Positions 1 through 13,769 are shown, counted from the stretch's first letter. The stretch is DNA of 64,000 nt from Dasyornis broadbenti (GCA_013397935.1 VZRN01000634.1:835017-899016); one strand, 5' to 3'. Made by a program: numbers and translations. Notes: generated by a model not told the origin, from the letters alone.

Positions 1-3000
1 GAAATCCACAAACTCGAGCTCTGCAGGCACCGCACGGCAGGAGCAGAGCCCTTGAGATGGTTAAAAACACCCCGCTAAATAATTCAAGTGACCTGAAATG
101 CCTTTCTCTGGGGAAGAGAAGGGGAGGGCTGTGTTGGAGCCGCTAGGCTGGGAACCTGCAGAGTGCTTGGAGGCAGCTATTAGCATGCAATTGTGATGGC
201 TAAAAGCCATGGGCTTTATCTGTGTGTGTATATGGATATATATATGTTTTGTTTGTTTGGGGTTTTTGTATTTATAGTTTTGGCAATTACTTCACAAACA
301 GTAAATAGTAGCTCAGAGCGCAGGCCCGGCGTTGCAGAGCCAGCAGCCATGACCCGGTGAGACCACGGCTCTGGACCTCTAGGGAAGGGAAGTCCAGAGG
401 AAAAATGATGTGAGTTCCTGCGGTTCTCCAGGCATCAAAAATTAAGCTTATCAAGGAGGGGAAATGTGTTTTATACTACTGTTTTACGTTATCCTCTCAT
501 ACAGATATATATGAATTTATGGAGAGACTTGCAAACAGCCATAAAGTACTTCAAAATCTCTGTGTGTGTGTATTTAGAAAATAACACCTCACCCGTCAAT
601 GTTATGCAGCCATCTCTGGCATGGGCTGTAACAGCTGTTTAACATAGAATAGCAACGCTACAGTATCAAGGAAGACAAGGGGGTGAGGGCTGCCATATAG
701 AGTTAAAATAATATCACAAGTTTAGAGAGACAGCCGTTATCCAAGCTGAAATGCAGAAAGATTTCAGTCTCAAACTACTTAGAGGCTCAGTTTTACATTT
801 CTTGATCAAAATGGTTTGTCCAACATCCTCATGATACTAATTTTTGCTGAATCTGAAATTATGGATTTGAAGAGAAAATCCCCAGTTACTAGATCTCTAA
901 TACTATTGGGTTAAATCTAATGCTAATGGGTTAAAAGGCCCTTTGAGGGTTTCTGTCCAAATACTGGCCTGAACTGCTCTTAATTTGACTGTGAATCATA
1001 GCTTGAAGTGAAACAGCTGCAGGGAATAATAGCAAAGAGAAAGGAGATTTAGATGGTGTGAAGCAGTCTTTTCCATTTTTAAATGTAATGTTCATGTTTG
1101 GAGCTGGAGAATACTTGGGAAGGGAACCCAGTTCCCTTCTCAAACAACTTTCAAGTTTCTTTCAAAACAAAGGCAGTGTTTTCTAGTTAGGGATTCATTT
1201 GTTTAAAATCAGCTAGCAGTGACACCTTCTGTTGCTTTTGGGAAAATAGTTTCTCCAGGTATTGAATTCTGGCTTTTTCTAATTTTTTTTACATCCTACA
1301 TTATTTAACACCAATATTTATAAAAATATTCAGTATTTGCCTAAGCTTATGATACAGACAGAAATATTAATTATTCACTCCAGTGGGACAGATATTTGGA
1401 AGGTTCATTGTAGGTCTCAGAGCTAGGACTGATATCCTTATGTAATATCAAGACTGCTGATAGTGCATAGTGATAACTTTTTGATTAAATATTGTACTGC
1501 AATGGTCCCTGAATGAAAGAGTAAACTAAGTATGTTACTTAATCATTAATAACACCTTACTTTTTCCACTTCTGCTGATGTTCTTTGCTGTATTTGCCTA
1601 TAGTTGTGCTCTTATTTTACCTCAGTGCATGTAATGCATACCAAATTGCTATGTAAAGACAACAACAAATATATGAATACAGATGTGGAAATCAGTGTTA
1701 TCAGGAAGACAGAATTGTATTATCAAATACCTTGAAGTGGAGAGAATGGCAGACTCACAAAATGGTCTTCATAGCTCAATGGAAAATTTCCATCTATATT
1801 TGAAGGAGCATTTATTCTTTGGATAATATAGTTTCAGTTAACTGCAACATACGTTTCATTGGTCCTTTGCTTCCATCAAGTCTCAAGGACCTTTGCATTT
1901 CTTACTACAAGAAAGCCTGGGTGTGTTCAGTTCCTTACAGTACTTCTATACTCAGCTAACTTTAGCAGATTCTCTCCTATTGGTTGATGACTGTGTTGTG
2001 CCTCATATGCAGTCAAATGTCCCAAGTGAACTCCAGAAGGAAAACTCTTTAGCAGTACCAACAGAGTCAGAATGGTCATGTAATTAGGTCAACTCAATTA
2101 AGTTGTGGTATAGTTCTCCTTTATGGCTCCAGCTTTGTAGCACCGTTGCTCACCTTATGTTCTAAAGCCCCAGTGATTTCAGAATAGTCACTTGTTAGAA
2201 GTAACAGATTAAAATTAATGTTTTAATTAAAAATCACAACTCATTATTCTTGAAAAGAGCTGTTAAATAAATTTTTATAAGAAAAACAGTATTATTTGCA
2301 CAAAGATATTTCTCGGTGATCTAAGCCTGCTCTGAAGGATTGCCATTCTTAAACAAAATAAGCAGAATGATTAGTATCTGGGGGAAATGATATCTTAACA
2401 GACATGATCTAATTCCTTTTGAATCCGAGGTAAAATTTGCACTGACTCTAGCAGAAGTCAGATTGTTCTTAAGTGGGTCAAAAGATAATTTATGTTTCCC
2501 AGTATCCTACAATCTAATTAGAAAACAAATCAACAATAACAAGGAAACAATGACCCAAAATTTGGCCCCATCAGTAAGCAGGAGTGATATAATCAATTGC
2601 CTTAGTATAAATTCTTTTAATAGGCACAGTGACAGGTGAGGGATTTAAAAGGGTCCTTAAAATAGCACATTTGGGCTCTGGGTCCATGTGCATTTCTGCA
2701 GGAGTAGTAGTGTTGGTTTAAGCAGCTCTACCTCAGCTAATCGTTGTCTTTCCTGCCCCGTCCGTTCTGTTGTGTTCATGCAGCTGTTTGAGCAGATGTG
2801 AGGCAGCAGATCAAGTTTAAAACCACTCTTTTCCCTCAACTGTTTTTCAGCCAAATCAGTTCTCCAGTCTGGTTTATCAGAGGGCTGCACAAAAATCTGT
2901 GTTGGCCCCTTGGAGTGGCTACACAAAATTGAGAATTAGTGGCCTTGGGCACCTTAAACAGTACTGGTGAAAAACTAGAGATGCAGCCTAAAGAAGCATT

Positions 3001-6000
3001 TCACATATTTATGGGGAAACTGTCAGAAATCAGAGAAACATTTGAATTTTAAATAATAGGTGAAGAAAACCAGTGGAGGAAAGATAGAGGGCCTTGAACG
3101 GGAAGGAAATTTAGTTTATGCTTGAGACTGTAGAAGAGTCAGAACCAGGCAATGAAAGAAAGGGAAACAGAAGGTCCTCTTTTCAAAACACACAATCTTC
3201 CACTTTCTGAGAATTGAAGGAAATATTATACCACAAATAATTCAGTAAAAAAATTAAAAACACCTTCAAAATTTGAACAGTGTAAACAGCTAACATATCT
3301 ATGGAGTTGTTAGTTGCTATTCTAGAGAAAAGTCTGTACACACATCTTCCAAAATTCAAAGGTTAAGTTCTATCCTTGTATTTTCCCATCATAATGAACA
3401 TTTTTGGGTGCGCCTGCCCTAAAACTGGAAGATTTACATGCTGAAAATTCCTTTGGTCTGAGGAGATTGTATTACTTTCTCACATTATTCCCAAGCTGAT
3501 CTATCACACTCTTGAGGCTCATGTGAGTTTTCTTCAGTATATTCTTCTTAGACAGAATAGTTATTGTTCTTCACTTACACTCTGTGTCTCAGCTGTCCTC
3601 AGGAGAAATTAGACGCAGCCCTAAATCTAGGCCAGAAAGTGTGCACAAAATCTAATAAATTTAATGAAAGTTAACTTGCACATATCTGAGAACATCAATT
3701 GTTCCTACCAGTTAGAGGCCATATCCTGCTATTGTTCCATATATTAAACCCCTATTGAAGTTTCTTCTAAAAAATCTTGTACAAAAAATCATCTCCGGAT
3801 GTGATACCAGCCAGCAGAACAAAAGGTCCTCACATGTTATTTTACTGGAATCCTGGCCCTGTTTCATATTTTGGGCTATATTATAATTCTACCATACTGT
3901 GAATCCAATCTGTATTATTTTAAAACTAACATTGTTTTACAGGCATTTTTCACTCTAATGTGAATTTAGAGTTTGGTCCTATTAATTCATCTGTGCATGG
4001 AGCTTGCACTGGAAAACTGGGCATTAGTTTGTTAAAACACAACAAATCAAACAAACACCCCACTAAATATACCCTGCAAAACAAAGAAGTAAAGCAAGTA
4101 AATCACCATGCATTCTAAAATGTTATTTGTCAAAGTAAATAATCTAGGACTGGACAGTTTTTGAACTAGAGATAAAAACATTAAGTGTGTCAATGGAGTC
4201 AGAAAAATTATTTAATTAGAAACCTAAGGTTCAAAGCACTTGTAATAAATGGAAGGTGAGACTAGTAGTAGCTTTTTAATGGAATTCTGTTTGACTAATT
4301 CTGTGAGCTGGGATGTTCCTCAGATATTATGTTAATGCCATATCCTATCCTTTTTGAATGTATGTTTCCATTGTACAGTGATAAAAGGAGATGTAGCTTA
4401 TGTAGCTGTATTCTCAGTCTAAATTCACCATGGCTTCATTGAGCTCAGTGGAGCTACAGTGATTTATGCTAGCTGATACATTAATAATAAGCCTTAGGAT
4501 ATATTTTTTGACATGGCTGTTTGTAGTTGGTCTCCTTCACAAAATGTTTGCCACTACTGTGGAGAACCATATGTATTAATAGCATTTCTCACTTCTGAAA
4601 AGTTAGAGCTTTAAGAGTTGTAAGTTAAGTAGAACAATATACGTGTCTGTTTATCCAGTGCAGTCATACAGACACCACTAATGAGCCCAGCAAACAGTCA
4701 AATAGGACACAACAATTGAGGTGTGTTAGGAAAAAAATGTAATAGTTAATTTTAAAGTGTGTGGGTGAATTAGGAAGATGGAATGCATGGTGATGTTTTG
4801 CTAAGAATTAGAATCTGATCAGGACACCACAATTACAAGGCTGCTTATTCCTAAGAGTTGCACTAAACCTTTAGCCATCCCAGGGGGCCAGCACTTGATC
4901 TAAAAATACCAGAATGAAACTTTCATGTAAATTTAGTTAATGCAAGGAGAAATAATTTCAGAAAAGATGTGAATGTTAACAATATTAATTGATTATTAAA
5001 TATGTTAATTGATGAGGATGGCAGAAATGCTCCCATGTAAGGAAGCCAACAGGCAAAAATTTTGATCTTCTTTTGATATGAGACTGTGTTGAGCTTCCTT
5101 TTTCAGATGTTTTTTAATTTTCATGTGAAATGATTTGATTTCTTCTGGCTGCTGCTTTTGCTATCTTTTTGCACGTTATCTAGCTTGTGGTGTGAAAGAA
5201 TTCCACCTCCATTCTTCTAATGTCCAGTTCTTTGCTCATGTTCATGCTCCCTTGCTCTGGTACTTTACACTGCTCAGATAGCATTGAAGCTGTCATCTCT
5301 CTCTTCCTTTCAGAGAAATGAGCTACACTGTTCTTTTCTCCAGAGACTGAAGAACTTTTTTCTTTAATCTTTGTTAGCAGTGAAAACTCAGTGAATTCTT
5401 CTGCTGCCCTTTACCATTCTCAGTTCTAAAAAAGAATCTGTGAATCTTAAGATGGCCAAGGACTATTTCCACTGTTCCAGGTGTAAACATCTAGTCACTT
5501 GATATTGGATGGTTTTAGTTTCTCCTAATGTAATATTTTGGCTGTTGTTTTGAAATGTTCATTAGCTGCAGTAGACTATTGCAGCTTCTAAAAATATGCA
5601 AGCAGGGCACTCAAGTATTTTTCCATCTTCAATATTGTAATACATTGCTATTAATCAACTGTATTTTTTTCTTTTCTCCCTAGAAGTATCAGCATTTTTT
5701 ATACTCAATGCCTAAATTACTTAACCTTATATCTTCAAGTGCTTCTGGTCTGTATGTGTCACCCTGAATGATATGTTGATCCTTGTTTCTGTGACTGGTT
5801 TGATAAAATCACCATTTATGTCACTTTGTTGCACTTATCTCTTTCTGTGCAAAGTGCAAGCTGACAAATGCCAGTGTTTTGTCATAAAGGTGCTGGTCCT
5901 TCAGCACTATCAACTGCTAAAATCACTAAATATATTGTCTTAAAAGAGACTTGATATAAAAAGAATGTTGGTTAATAGCAGGTGTTACCCTCTGTGGCAA

Positions 6001-6314
6001 AAAGCCACCAGGGCTCTGGCAAAACCCTTGTCACTGCAGTTGTTCCTTTCCTCAGTGGCAGTTTGTGAGGGCAGCCCCAGTACAGCTGATGCTCAGCCTC
6101 ACCCTCACCCCTATCTGCTTTCACATATTTAGTCCTGCAACTTCTTTTCTTTTGAGCGGGAAGGAAAAGCCAAAAAAGTCATGAGCACCAAATCCCTAAC
6201 TCTTTCTTGTATCTTTATGGCTTTAGAGGGGACTAGCGATCCTGAACCCCAACTCCTGCAAGTTTCTGAATAAAATTGAATCTGTTGGAACTGGCAGAAT
6301 TCGGTGCCTCACTC
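1..6314. other. unique AT-rich non-coding DNA
   Basis: I see no gene, RNA gene or recognisable mobile element here. The first ~400 bases are somewhat richer in GC and carry a few CpGs, then the DNA becomes AT-rich with short T and A runs. The open reading frames in this stretch are all under 95 codons, overlap on both strands, and have no recognisable domain. A short TG run near 560-572 is the only simple repeat. Intergenic or deep intronic sequence is the most likely explanation. Confidence 0.7.
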
Positions 6315-6350
6315 ATATATAACTATGAATATGTATTCACAGTTATATAT
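6315..6350. repeat. near-perfect 36-bp palindrome (17-bp arms)
   Basis: The left arm, 6,315-6,331, is the reverse complement of the right arm, 6,334-6,350, at 16 of 17 positions, with a 2-base spacer (TG). The single mismatch is an A at 6,325 in the left arm opposite a C in the right. The arms are AT-rich but not a simple dinucleotide run: both contain an AACT/AGTT step and a GAATA/TATTC step. It could extrude as a cruciform or form a hairpin in RNA from either strand. A quasi-palindrome improved by template switching, or a remnant of a small inverted-repeat element, are both possible. I see no terminal target duplication. Confidence 0.9.
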
Positions 6351-8799
6351 TCATTCATTTTATTGCTTCCTTTCTGTAGAATTCATGTTCTCCAACGTAT
6401 TTTCTTATGCACTTTTGCAAAAGTCAGTTCTCCTTTCAGACATGTATAAATCAAATTACTGCAGTGAGATGAATAGAATGTCACCGTTACAGAATGATGA
6501 GTTCAAACCCAGGCCTTTTAAACCTGTAGGTCCTCTTGTAAATTGATGAATGATTTGTCAGTTTCTAGGTCTCCTGAGCTATCCTCTACTTTCAAGGAAA
6601 ATGATATCTTTATAGATCAACATCCATCCCCACAAAACTTTATGTCTTCCCATTTTTCTTATCTCCCACATTTGTATTCTCACTCTAGGGAAAGGCCTTC
6701 AGGCTGCTTGCTGATGGTGATAATTTCTGTCATAGTTGTTTAATGTATAAAATAAACACATTGCTTTAATTATGAATAAAAAGCAGCTGATAAACATGGA
6801 AGCTTCAAAAGTGTTACCTCTTGTGTGCTCTTCCTTTCATTCACTAATTCTGATATTCCTTTTTTCACGTTATCCATATGACTCAGTCTACCATTACAGC
6901 AAGTAAAAGTAGACCTTTTGTTTTTAACATGATCATTATTTAAATAAAGTAAAACATATTTTAAAAGGTTAAAATAAGTCATATTTCTTCAACTATGATA
7001 GAAGTCGTAGCATTCAGGAAGCACTGTTGCTTATTATTTTTTCCTGCTAACTATTATAAAAGGTGAAGTTACAGTTTTCAACATCTAGAAATATCTGTGA
7101 TCATCAAGACTTGCATCTGAGCTTTGATTTGCGTGTTTGTTTTTCTCAGTGAATTCTTCATGGTTAATATTCTAATAATCTACTGGCTGCTAGAGATTGC
7201 GCAAGAATAACATATGATTTAAGTACTGTACATATGATTTGAGGAAATTATTATTTCCATTCTTAATACTTAAAACATATCCTTGTTACTTCAAATGAAA
7301 AAAAAAATAACATCTCTCCTTGTGTATTTTAAAGTAAATCTATAAATAAATTAATCTAGAGGCTCCAATTATAAATGGGTTTATTACCATCTCCTTTTAA
7401 AATGCATCTCAATAATTCATTTGTTTTGGTTAGCATTTTTAAAGAGCATTTCAAGACTGAACGTATCCCTGTGACACAGCTGTGGATAACCCTAGCACAA
7501 CATGTCACATCTAAGGCACTGTTGCTGAAATATTTCAGGGCTATCCGTTCATGGGGTAGGTCCTTACACTAATGCTCAGTTTAGATTAGGGATTTAGAAG
7601 AAATTGCAAAATAATTTAATAAAAAATCCCATGTGTTTAACTCTTAAAAACCAAAAATCACGTAAGAGTTTGAATTCAATGTTTTTCTATTGCCAACTTT
7701 GTGTTTGTTTTCACAGGTCAAAGTCCTGCTGTCCAGTGTCATCACATTCAGATTCTGCCATGACCTGTAACTCTCTCGTCTCTAAATTTTCCCTTGCAAG
7801 AGAACAGCTGCCTGAAAACTGTTGTGGAATACTGAAACATGTTTTTCATTGAAGTATCTTTAAAGAATATATATTGGTTATAATTTGTCTTGTTATGTTA
7901 AATGCATGTAGATCAAGCATGTATGCCTATATTATAATACATCTACTTTTTTAAATACTAGCTTATGATAATGTCATTCATTGGATTTTAAATGGAAGGC
8001 TCACGGATTATCAAATCTACTTCTGTTTCTAAAGGTATCCTTACTCTAAACCTAGTTTTCTTCCTAGTTAAATCAGAACTGAAATTTATCAAAGGAAAGT
8101 ATTACATTTGCCCTTTGATGAACAATTACCAAGCATTACATGTTCAGAGTAAAAAATGGATAACATTTTATTTTATGAGTCCACTAACTAATAGCGAATT
8201 AGAATAAAACTCCCGTGGGAACACATTTGACATTCACATGAATAACAGATGAGTTCATTATGATCCCCTGCTTATAAAAGAAATGGCAAATGAATCCATA
8301 ATTATTAAGCATTTAAAAATAACATTCCCCCAAAAGATAAAATTCTGCATTAAATACCTGGCTGTGGTTCAGCTGCAGGGCTTTAAAGAAACTGAAATGA
8401 AGCAGTAGCACAAATGATTTCATTATTTGCCACGTTGTTCAACTACTTGGTAGCCAAAGTAATGAAGATTTGTATGCTAGTTAATGCCTTTGAATTAATT
8501 CTGAAATTTTGAGATTAATCTTGCTTCCAAAGCAGAGAATACAGATTAGATACATGGTGCATGAAAGGTTTATGCTGGGTCTATGTATAAAGAGGAGGAT
8601 TACAGCACATATGGCTACTGACATGTACTCATGTTATAAGTGCCTGTGGGCATCTCATTTGAAATATATATTAGAGTTGAATTTTGTAGGGTTTTTTTTG
8701 TTGATAGATGTGTAGATGTATATATGACAAATACCATTCAGGACGGTTATTTTTCTAGAAGTAACATTCTCAAATACTTGCCAGGCTGTCCCATTAGCA
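6351..8799. other. unique AT-rich non-coding DNA
   Basis: I see no recognisable gene or repeat. The overlapping short frames (for example 7,604-7,852 and 7,992-8,207 on the plus strand) lack domain signatures and their codon content simply follows the AT-rich base composition. A 10-base word, CATATGATTT, occurs twice near 7,210 and 7,231. Confidence 0.65.
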
Positions 8800-8900
8800 T
8801 ACGGCTCACAGCCAGGCAGAAGACAGCTCTTCCATGAATCGAACCTCTGCCCTGTGATGACACTAGCAGTACAGGGTCCCAAAGGTTGCCTTGTCTGCCA
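8800..8900 (-). repeat. possible ancient SINE scrap with a B-box-like word
   Basis: Read on the minus strand, this stretch contains GGTTCGATTC near 8,833-8,842, close to the RNA polymerase III B-box consensus GGTTCGANTCC found in tRNAs and tRNA-derived SINEs. I could not find a matching A box or fold a tRNA cloverleaf around it, so it is not a tRNA gene. The bases that follow on the minus strand (GGCTGTGAGCC) are loosely like the MIR body. An old CORE-SINE fragment is one reading and chance is another. Confidence 0.2.
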
Positions 8901-11900
8901 GGCAGAGAGGGAAATAAGAGATGCTGAGCACAAAGTTAAGAGGATAGCATAGAGGCCTTGCAGAGAAGAAGGGATAAGTAAAATCCTGTTCTTTGTACTA
9001 CCTGCACCGAAGACATACAACAGGAAAGGGATGAGAAGTAGACCAAATAAGACTGGTCAAAGTGCTGTCAGCACTAAGGAGATGCAAAATTCTTGTGTTG
9101 CTAAATCTTACATAGATCTAGATAGCCTTGATGGAGTGAAGAAGATTGTTATTTTCTGTATAAATGCTGACCCCATGGGTAGCCCTCCTTGGTTATCCAA
9201 GGAATAGAGAAATAATGCCATAGCTACCGTATTATCATTATTACAATACCATATTCCTTTTCCCAGTATAGAGGTAAGGAGTTGTGTGAAAGACCTTGTG
9301 TACAATCAGATTTTAAAGTAACATTGCTCCCACTTTCTTCCAAGTTCCCTCCTCCTTAGCAGCAGGCAAGGTTCTAACACAGTTGTGTTGCCATTTTGTT
9401 GTCATACTGATCAGAAGGGAAAAAAGGCACGTCAAATGTGCTCATATTTTATTTCACTCAGAGGTTTGAAGCTGCAGTCTGCCATCAGGTGGACTTCATG
9501 AGAGACCTAGGCTGTGGGCTTGAGAAGAAGTGCTGTAGAACCAAAAAGTGCAGAGAAGGGAGGAAGTAGAAAGGGAAGGCTCTCCGGATTGTGGAGGGTG
9601 AGTGACATGCTGCACAGTGATGAAAATGGTCGTGAAGACTAGATATACATTAACCGAAACAGAATTCTGTAACTTAGTAATACACTTTTCTAGTTCAATT
9701 AATTAGTTGTTACTACTAGGGAAAAATTAATCAAAATATCAGAAAACCCATTTGTACTATACAAAGCCTGTGGAAAAATGTGTGGAGAAAATTTGACAAA
9801 CTGTTAAATGAAGATAAAACTATGTCTTTCTGCTTTGGAACAAGAATCTCCAGATGAGCTTTAGCAATTGCATAGCTGCCAATGGAAGAATATGATTTAT
9901 ACAGTGCTGAATTACATCACTTTTAATTTTAAAAGTCTTGGTGCTATCTGATTTAACTTCTGATTTGATCTGTGTGGGTAGAGTTTGGATCTATGTCCAG
10001 ACAATAGGGCTGAGCTGATGCTTCAGAGGGAGCTGAGAAATACCTACCCTAAATCCAACAGATAAAAACTAAATGTGTATCAGAGAAACTAATTGTGCAT
10101 CAGGGAAACGAACTCCTTCCTGAGCCCTATGAATTTCTGGGTGAAGTATGTGGTTTGATTAAGATTATTGCCTTAATGCAGAGTTTCAATTCTTATGGGC
10201 CCCATGAGGACAATGCAGGAAACCTGTTCCATCTGTGATGTATGAAGTGAGGGGTATGAACACTTGTATTCACACATTCACATCATGCACAATTCTACAT
10301 TCCAAGACGAAGGAGATAATAGCAGCCATGCCAGCTAATTATGCTACACACAACTTTTTCCCCCTTGAAAGATAAATCCACGTTTGGAGATTTGTTTTGG
10401 GGTTTTTTATTTTGTGGGTTTGTTTTGTTTTTTTTCAAAGCTGATACATTATGAATGTATTACTTATAAAACTTTCAAAGTTTCTATTTTAAAACATTTA
10501 ACATCTGTCAGAAAGATAGTTATTTGTTTATACAGCCTATAATATTATAATGTATCTATGGCTGTCAATATTTGACGTCGTCATTATTATAAGGAAGGGC
10601 ACAATAAGAAAAATGCTGTGATAGTTCTCCAGACGATGACAAGGGAAAATGTATGTACTTTTTACTTATAAAAATCGGATGGCGTTATCTTAGTGTAACC
10701 ACTTTAAAGTTAAGACATCAGAAGATAATTTGCTCTCAAAATGTTGGATAAATGACTCAAGTCAAAGTCACATCATGAGTGGTCCGACCATATGCTCCCT
10801 CACAAAGCCACTGCTGGTCATCATTGAACATCAGTGTGCAAAAAATTGGCATGAAATACCTTATCATGTAGGTTTCTGTTCATTACCAACACATTAGACT
10901 GCAAGTGAGTTGTTCCAATGCTTTCTTGTAATTTGCTAGTGGACTCTTGCACCACCCTTCTGTGGAAAAAGGGAATTCATGGAGTTTGTAGAAAGCTGTA
11001 AATTAGACACTTCTTTCAACATCAGAGAACTCTGGCCACTAGAATTCCTTTTGGAAAATTAGGAAGTGAAAGGTGGTAGAAAGGATTGGTACTTGGAATG
11101 GGCAAGTTCTGACTAAGAGAATCAGAGGAACAGGCATCTCTGAGAAGAAAGGGCAAATAAATCCACACAAGATTATTTTTTAAGGGAAACAGGTACAGTT
11201 GTGAGGAGATATGAATAGTTTATAAGGATTAAAGTCTAGGCTTCAGAATGTAGTTACAATAAGACAAGTCACAAGTCTGAATCACCTCAATTTATGATAT
11301 GTTGTCTTGCAGCAGATAGCAAAACATGCATGTTCTAAATCTTATGAAACAATAGTTACAGTAAATAAATGCATTTGGCAGTGACTGAAATACTAATGAC
11401 ACACTGCATTTCAAACGTTTGTTTAAAGTGACCTCAGCCAGTTATTTTGCTGCTAGAGACAAACCTCTGTCAAATTATATTTTCTACCGCTGAAGTTCTG
11501 ATAGTATGGTACCCAAATTAGGTGTAATGGCTAATAATTTATTCACTAGAAGGTTTGCCATTATCAGCTTTGTTTATGTCAGGTGGATTTTAAAAAACAG
11601 TTCTCTTTCTTGCAAACTGCTCGGCAAATTTCATCTGCTGTATTAGATGTCACTATCTCATAGGCATGTTATGAGATTCTTCTCATAATAGAAAAGAAAG
11701 ATAACCAAATATAATATAGGACTTACAGGAATGTTAGGGTTTTAGTTGACAGAACCTTATTTATATGTATTCAATAAGCTTTCTGTTCTTCTTTCAAGTA
11801 ATGTTGCTGTAAACATTCATGCCAAAAAAGGAATAAAGCTTGTGAGTGTAGTATATATACATACTGTATATTTAGGAGAAAACATGTAATGAATTTTTAA

Positions 11901-13159
11901 ATTTATTTTTAAATTTTGCATTACCCCATGCAGTGCTTTTTGCTGCTCTGATTCAAAATGTCGAGAACTCAGAGATAGGCTTATTAGGAAAACATATATA
12001 TCCACTGCATTTCTACACTGTATTAAATGACGTAAAATCACTTCTTAGCTCTTGTGAAGACGTGCTGTTTGAAATTTTAAAGAGATTGAAGTATGTGAGT
12101 AGCTCTAAACTATTCCTTTTAGCTACTATTTTGATAATTATCTTTATAAGATATCTCACTGGTCCTCAGTTGTACTTGTTTCAAAGGATGGGAGGGTATG
12201 TGGTATTTCTACCTAGAAAAATTATAAGAAGAAAAAAGATAAAAAGCTGCACATCACAAAATTTTAGCTACTTGATGGCTTCTGGATGGAACTTCTTCCT
12301 TGTCCACAGCATTGTCTTTTTTCAGTGCCAGGAAATGCACAATACACTACTCATAGCCAACAGAAAAGATACAGAGAATCCAATTAGTTTCTTTCCCTCT
12401 GTAATTTAAGAGTTACATTCACGAGATGATTAAAATTCAGCTAGATACATCATTACATCTATTAACATACAAATTAATTTACATTTCTTATTTATGACCT
12501 TGCACATCGCTGCTTGTTCACCAGTGGCACAGGAAATTGTAGTTTTACGTTAGTTTATAATGAATTTGTTCTTGCTTGCAAGCACTGGAAATGTGGCGCA
12601 ATGTTTTAATTTCAAACACTGTAAGAGAATTTTAAAATCCAAGTAATTTATTTATTGTAGCAACCTGCCTGGAAACATTTACTCTATTTTTTTTTTCAAA
12701 AAACTAGAGCATATTTATTCAAACTTTTTACTGATTTTCCTTCCCTACACATGAAAATTAAATGCAGAGATTTAATGTTTTAGATCATGTGTTTTCAGGC
12801 AACTGCATACACGCATCTACATGTTAAAAACTCAGTAAATATATTGCCTTTTTCAGAAAAAAAAATCTTGAGGAAATAGACATTTCTCTTCCAGAGGTAA
12901 TTTCACAGTTGTGGGGTTTTTCTTTGTTTTCCTGATTATATTCTGCAGGGGTAATTGGTTGGGGTTCTATCCAAGGATTTCTGAAATCAATTGAAAGGTC
13001 ATGCACTTTGGATTGAGGTCTCAGGCATGGAAGAATATATTCACTCCTGTGTCAGAGCTAGACCAAAAAAAGGAGGGAGAAGGATCCCAGGTGTCCACGG
13101 GATAATAACCTACTCTCAGCACAGATTAGAGATGTTTAGGGGCAGTATGTGACTGAAGA
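8901..13159. other. unique AT-rich non-coding DNA with one long chance-like ORF
   Basis: I see no mobile element. The longest open frame in unique DNA of this window lies here (plus strand, 11,933-12,409, 158 codons counted from a GTG). It has no motif I recognise and is rich in the amino acids expected from AT-rich DNA (L, F, I, K, S). By my rough estimate, an ORF of this length is expected about 0.3 times by chance in a window this size at 60% AT. A CRE-like palindrome, TGACGTCGTCA, sits at 10,573-10,583. Nothing else stands out. Confidence 0.6.
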
Positions 13160-13515
13160 ATGGGGCATGAGGTCTGTCATTATCATCCCATTTTTCCTTC
13201 ACCGATATGCTGGGACATGAGTGGAGCAGTAGATACAGGAGCCAAGCCCAACAGTCTCCAGAACTCCTGCAGCAATATGCAAGTGAAGTCTGGTTTGCAC
13301 TGCCCAAAGTGCTTCAAAGTGGATCCACGTGGTGCCTACCTGAGCAGAGAGCCAGGCTCTGGGAGTTTTGCCGGGGAAACCCTTCCCACAGAGCCGTGCC
13401 AAGGGCTCAGCTCCGCCTGCTGCTAAGCTGCCTGTATTTTCAAACACTGTCAGAGTCTGCTACAGACCAGCGCTGCATGGCTGTGCCTGTGCAGAATTTG
13501 CTGCATAACTTCTAG
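13160..13515. other. GC-richer patch with overlapping frames on both strands
   Basis: This ~350-base stretch is clearly richer in GC than its surroundings, and it is open in two plus-strand frames and in minus-strand frames at once. Such simultaneous openness is what locally low stop-codon density gives, so no frame is singled out as coding. It keeps a few CpGs (around 13,327 and 13,367-13,416). It might be an old repeat, a non-coding exon or a regulatory patch, and I cannot tell which. I do not recognise any protein in it. Confidence 0.3.
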
Positions 13516-13733
13516 TGGAGAGATAAAAATAATCCCTGACAAAAATCAACTTCATTCTGCCTCAGGACATAATTTAAATACCTTCTCCTGGGTGTTCTTC
13601 CCTCTTTATAAAAGCAACAAGTTCACTTTCCAGCCTTCACACTCTAATTCTAGAAAACATTTCATGAGGGACTGCCACAGTGAAGGTAGAGCTATTGCTG
13701 CATGAGGATACAAGGAATATCTGCTAGGAACAC

Positions 13734-13769
13734 GGTGGTGGGAAATGGAAAGGTGGTGGGAAATGGAAA
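13734..13769. repeat. perfect tandem duplication, 2 x 18 bp
   Basis: The 18-base unit GGTGGTGGGAAATGGAAA occurs twice, back to back, at 13,734-13,751 and 13,752-13,769 with no differences. The lack of divergence suggests a recent local duplication or a two-allele minisatellite. The unit length is a multiple of three, but it lies in a minus-strand frame with no support as a gene. Confidence 0.95.

Noticed and set aside
8833..8842. tRNA gene suggested by a GGTTCGATTC word on the minus strand
   Set aside because: No A box at the right distance, no acceptor stem and no anticodon arm could be drawn.
8655..9020. 121-codon minus-strand frame with a hydrophobic segment
   Set aside because: No recognisable domain, an AT-run-driven C-terminus and a possible SINE scrap in the middle; length is compatible with chance.
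13160..13515. Possible coding exon in the GC-richer patch
   Set aside because: At least two plus-strand frames and a minus-strand frame are open together, so openness carries no information; no protein recognised.
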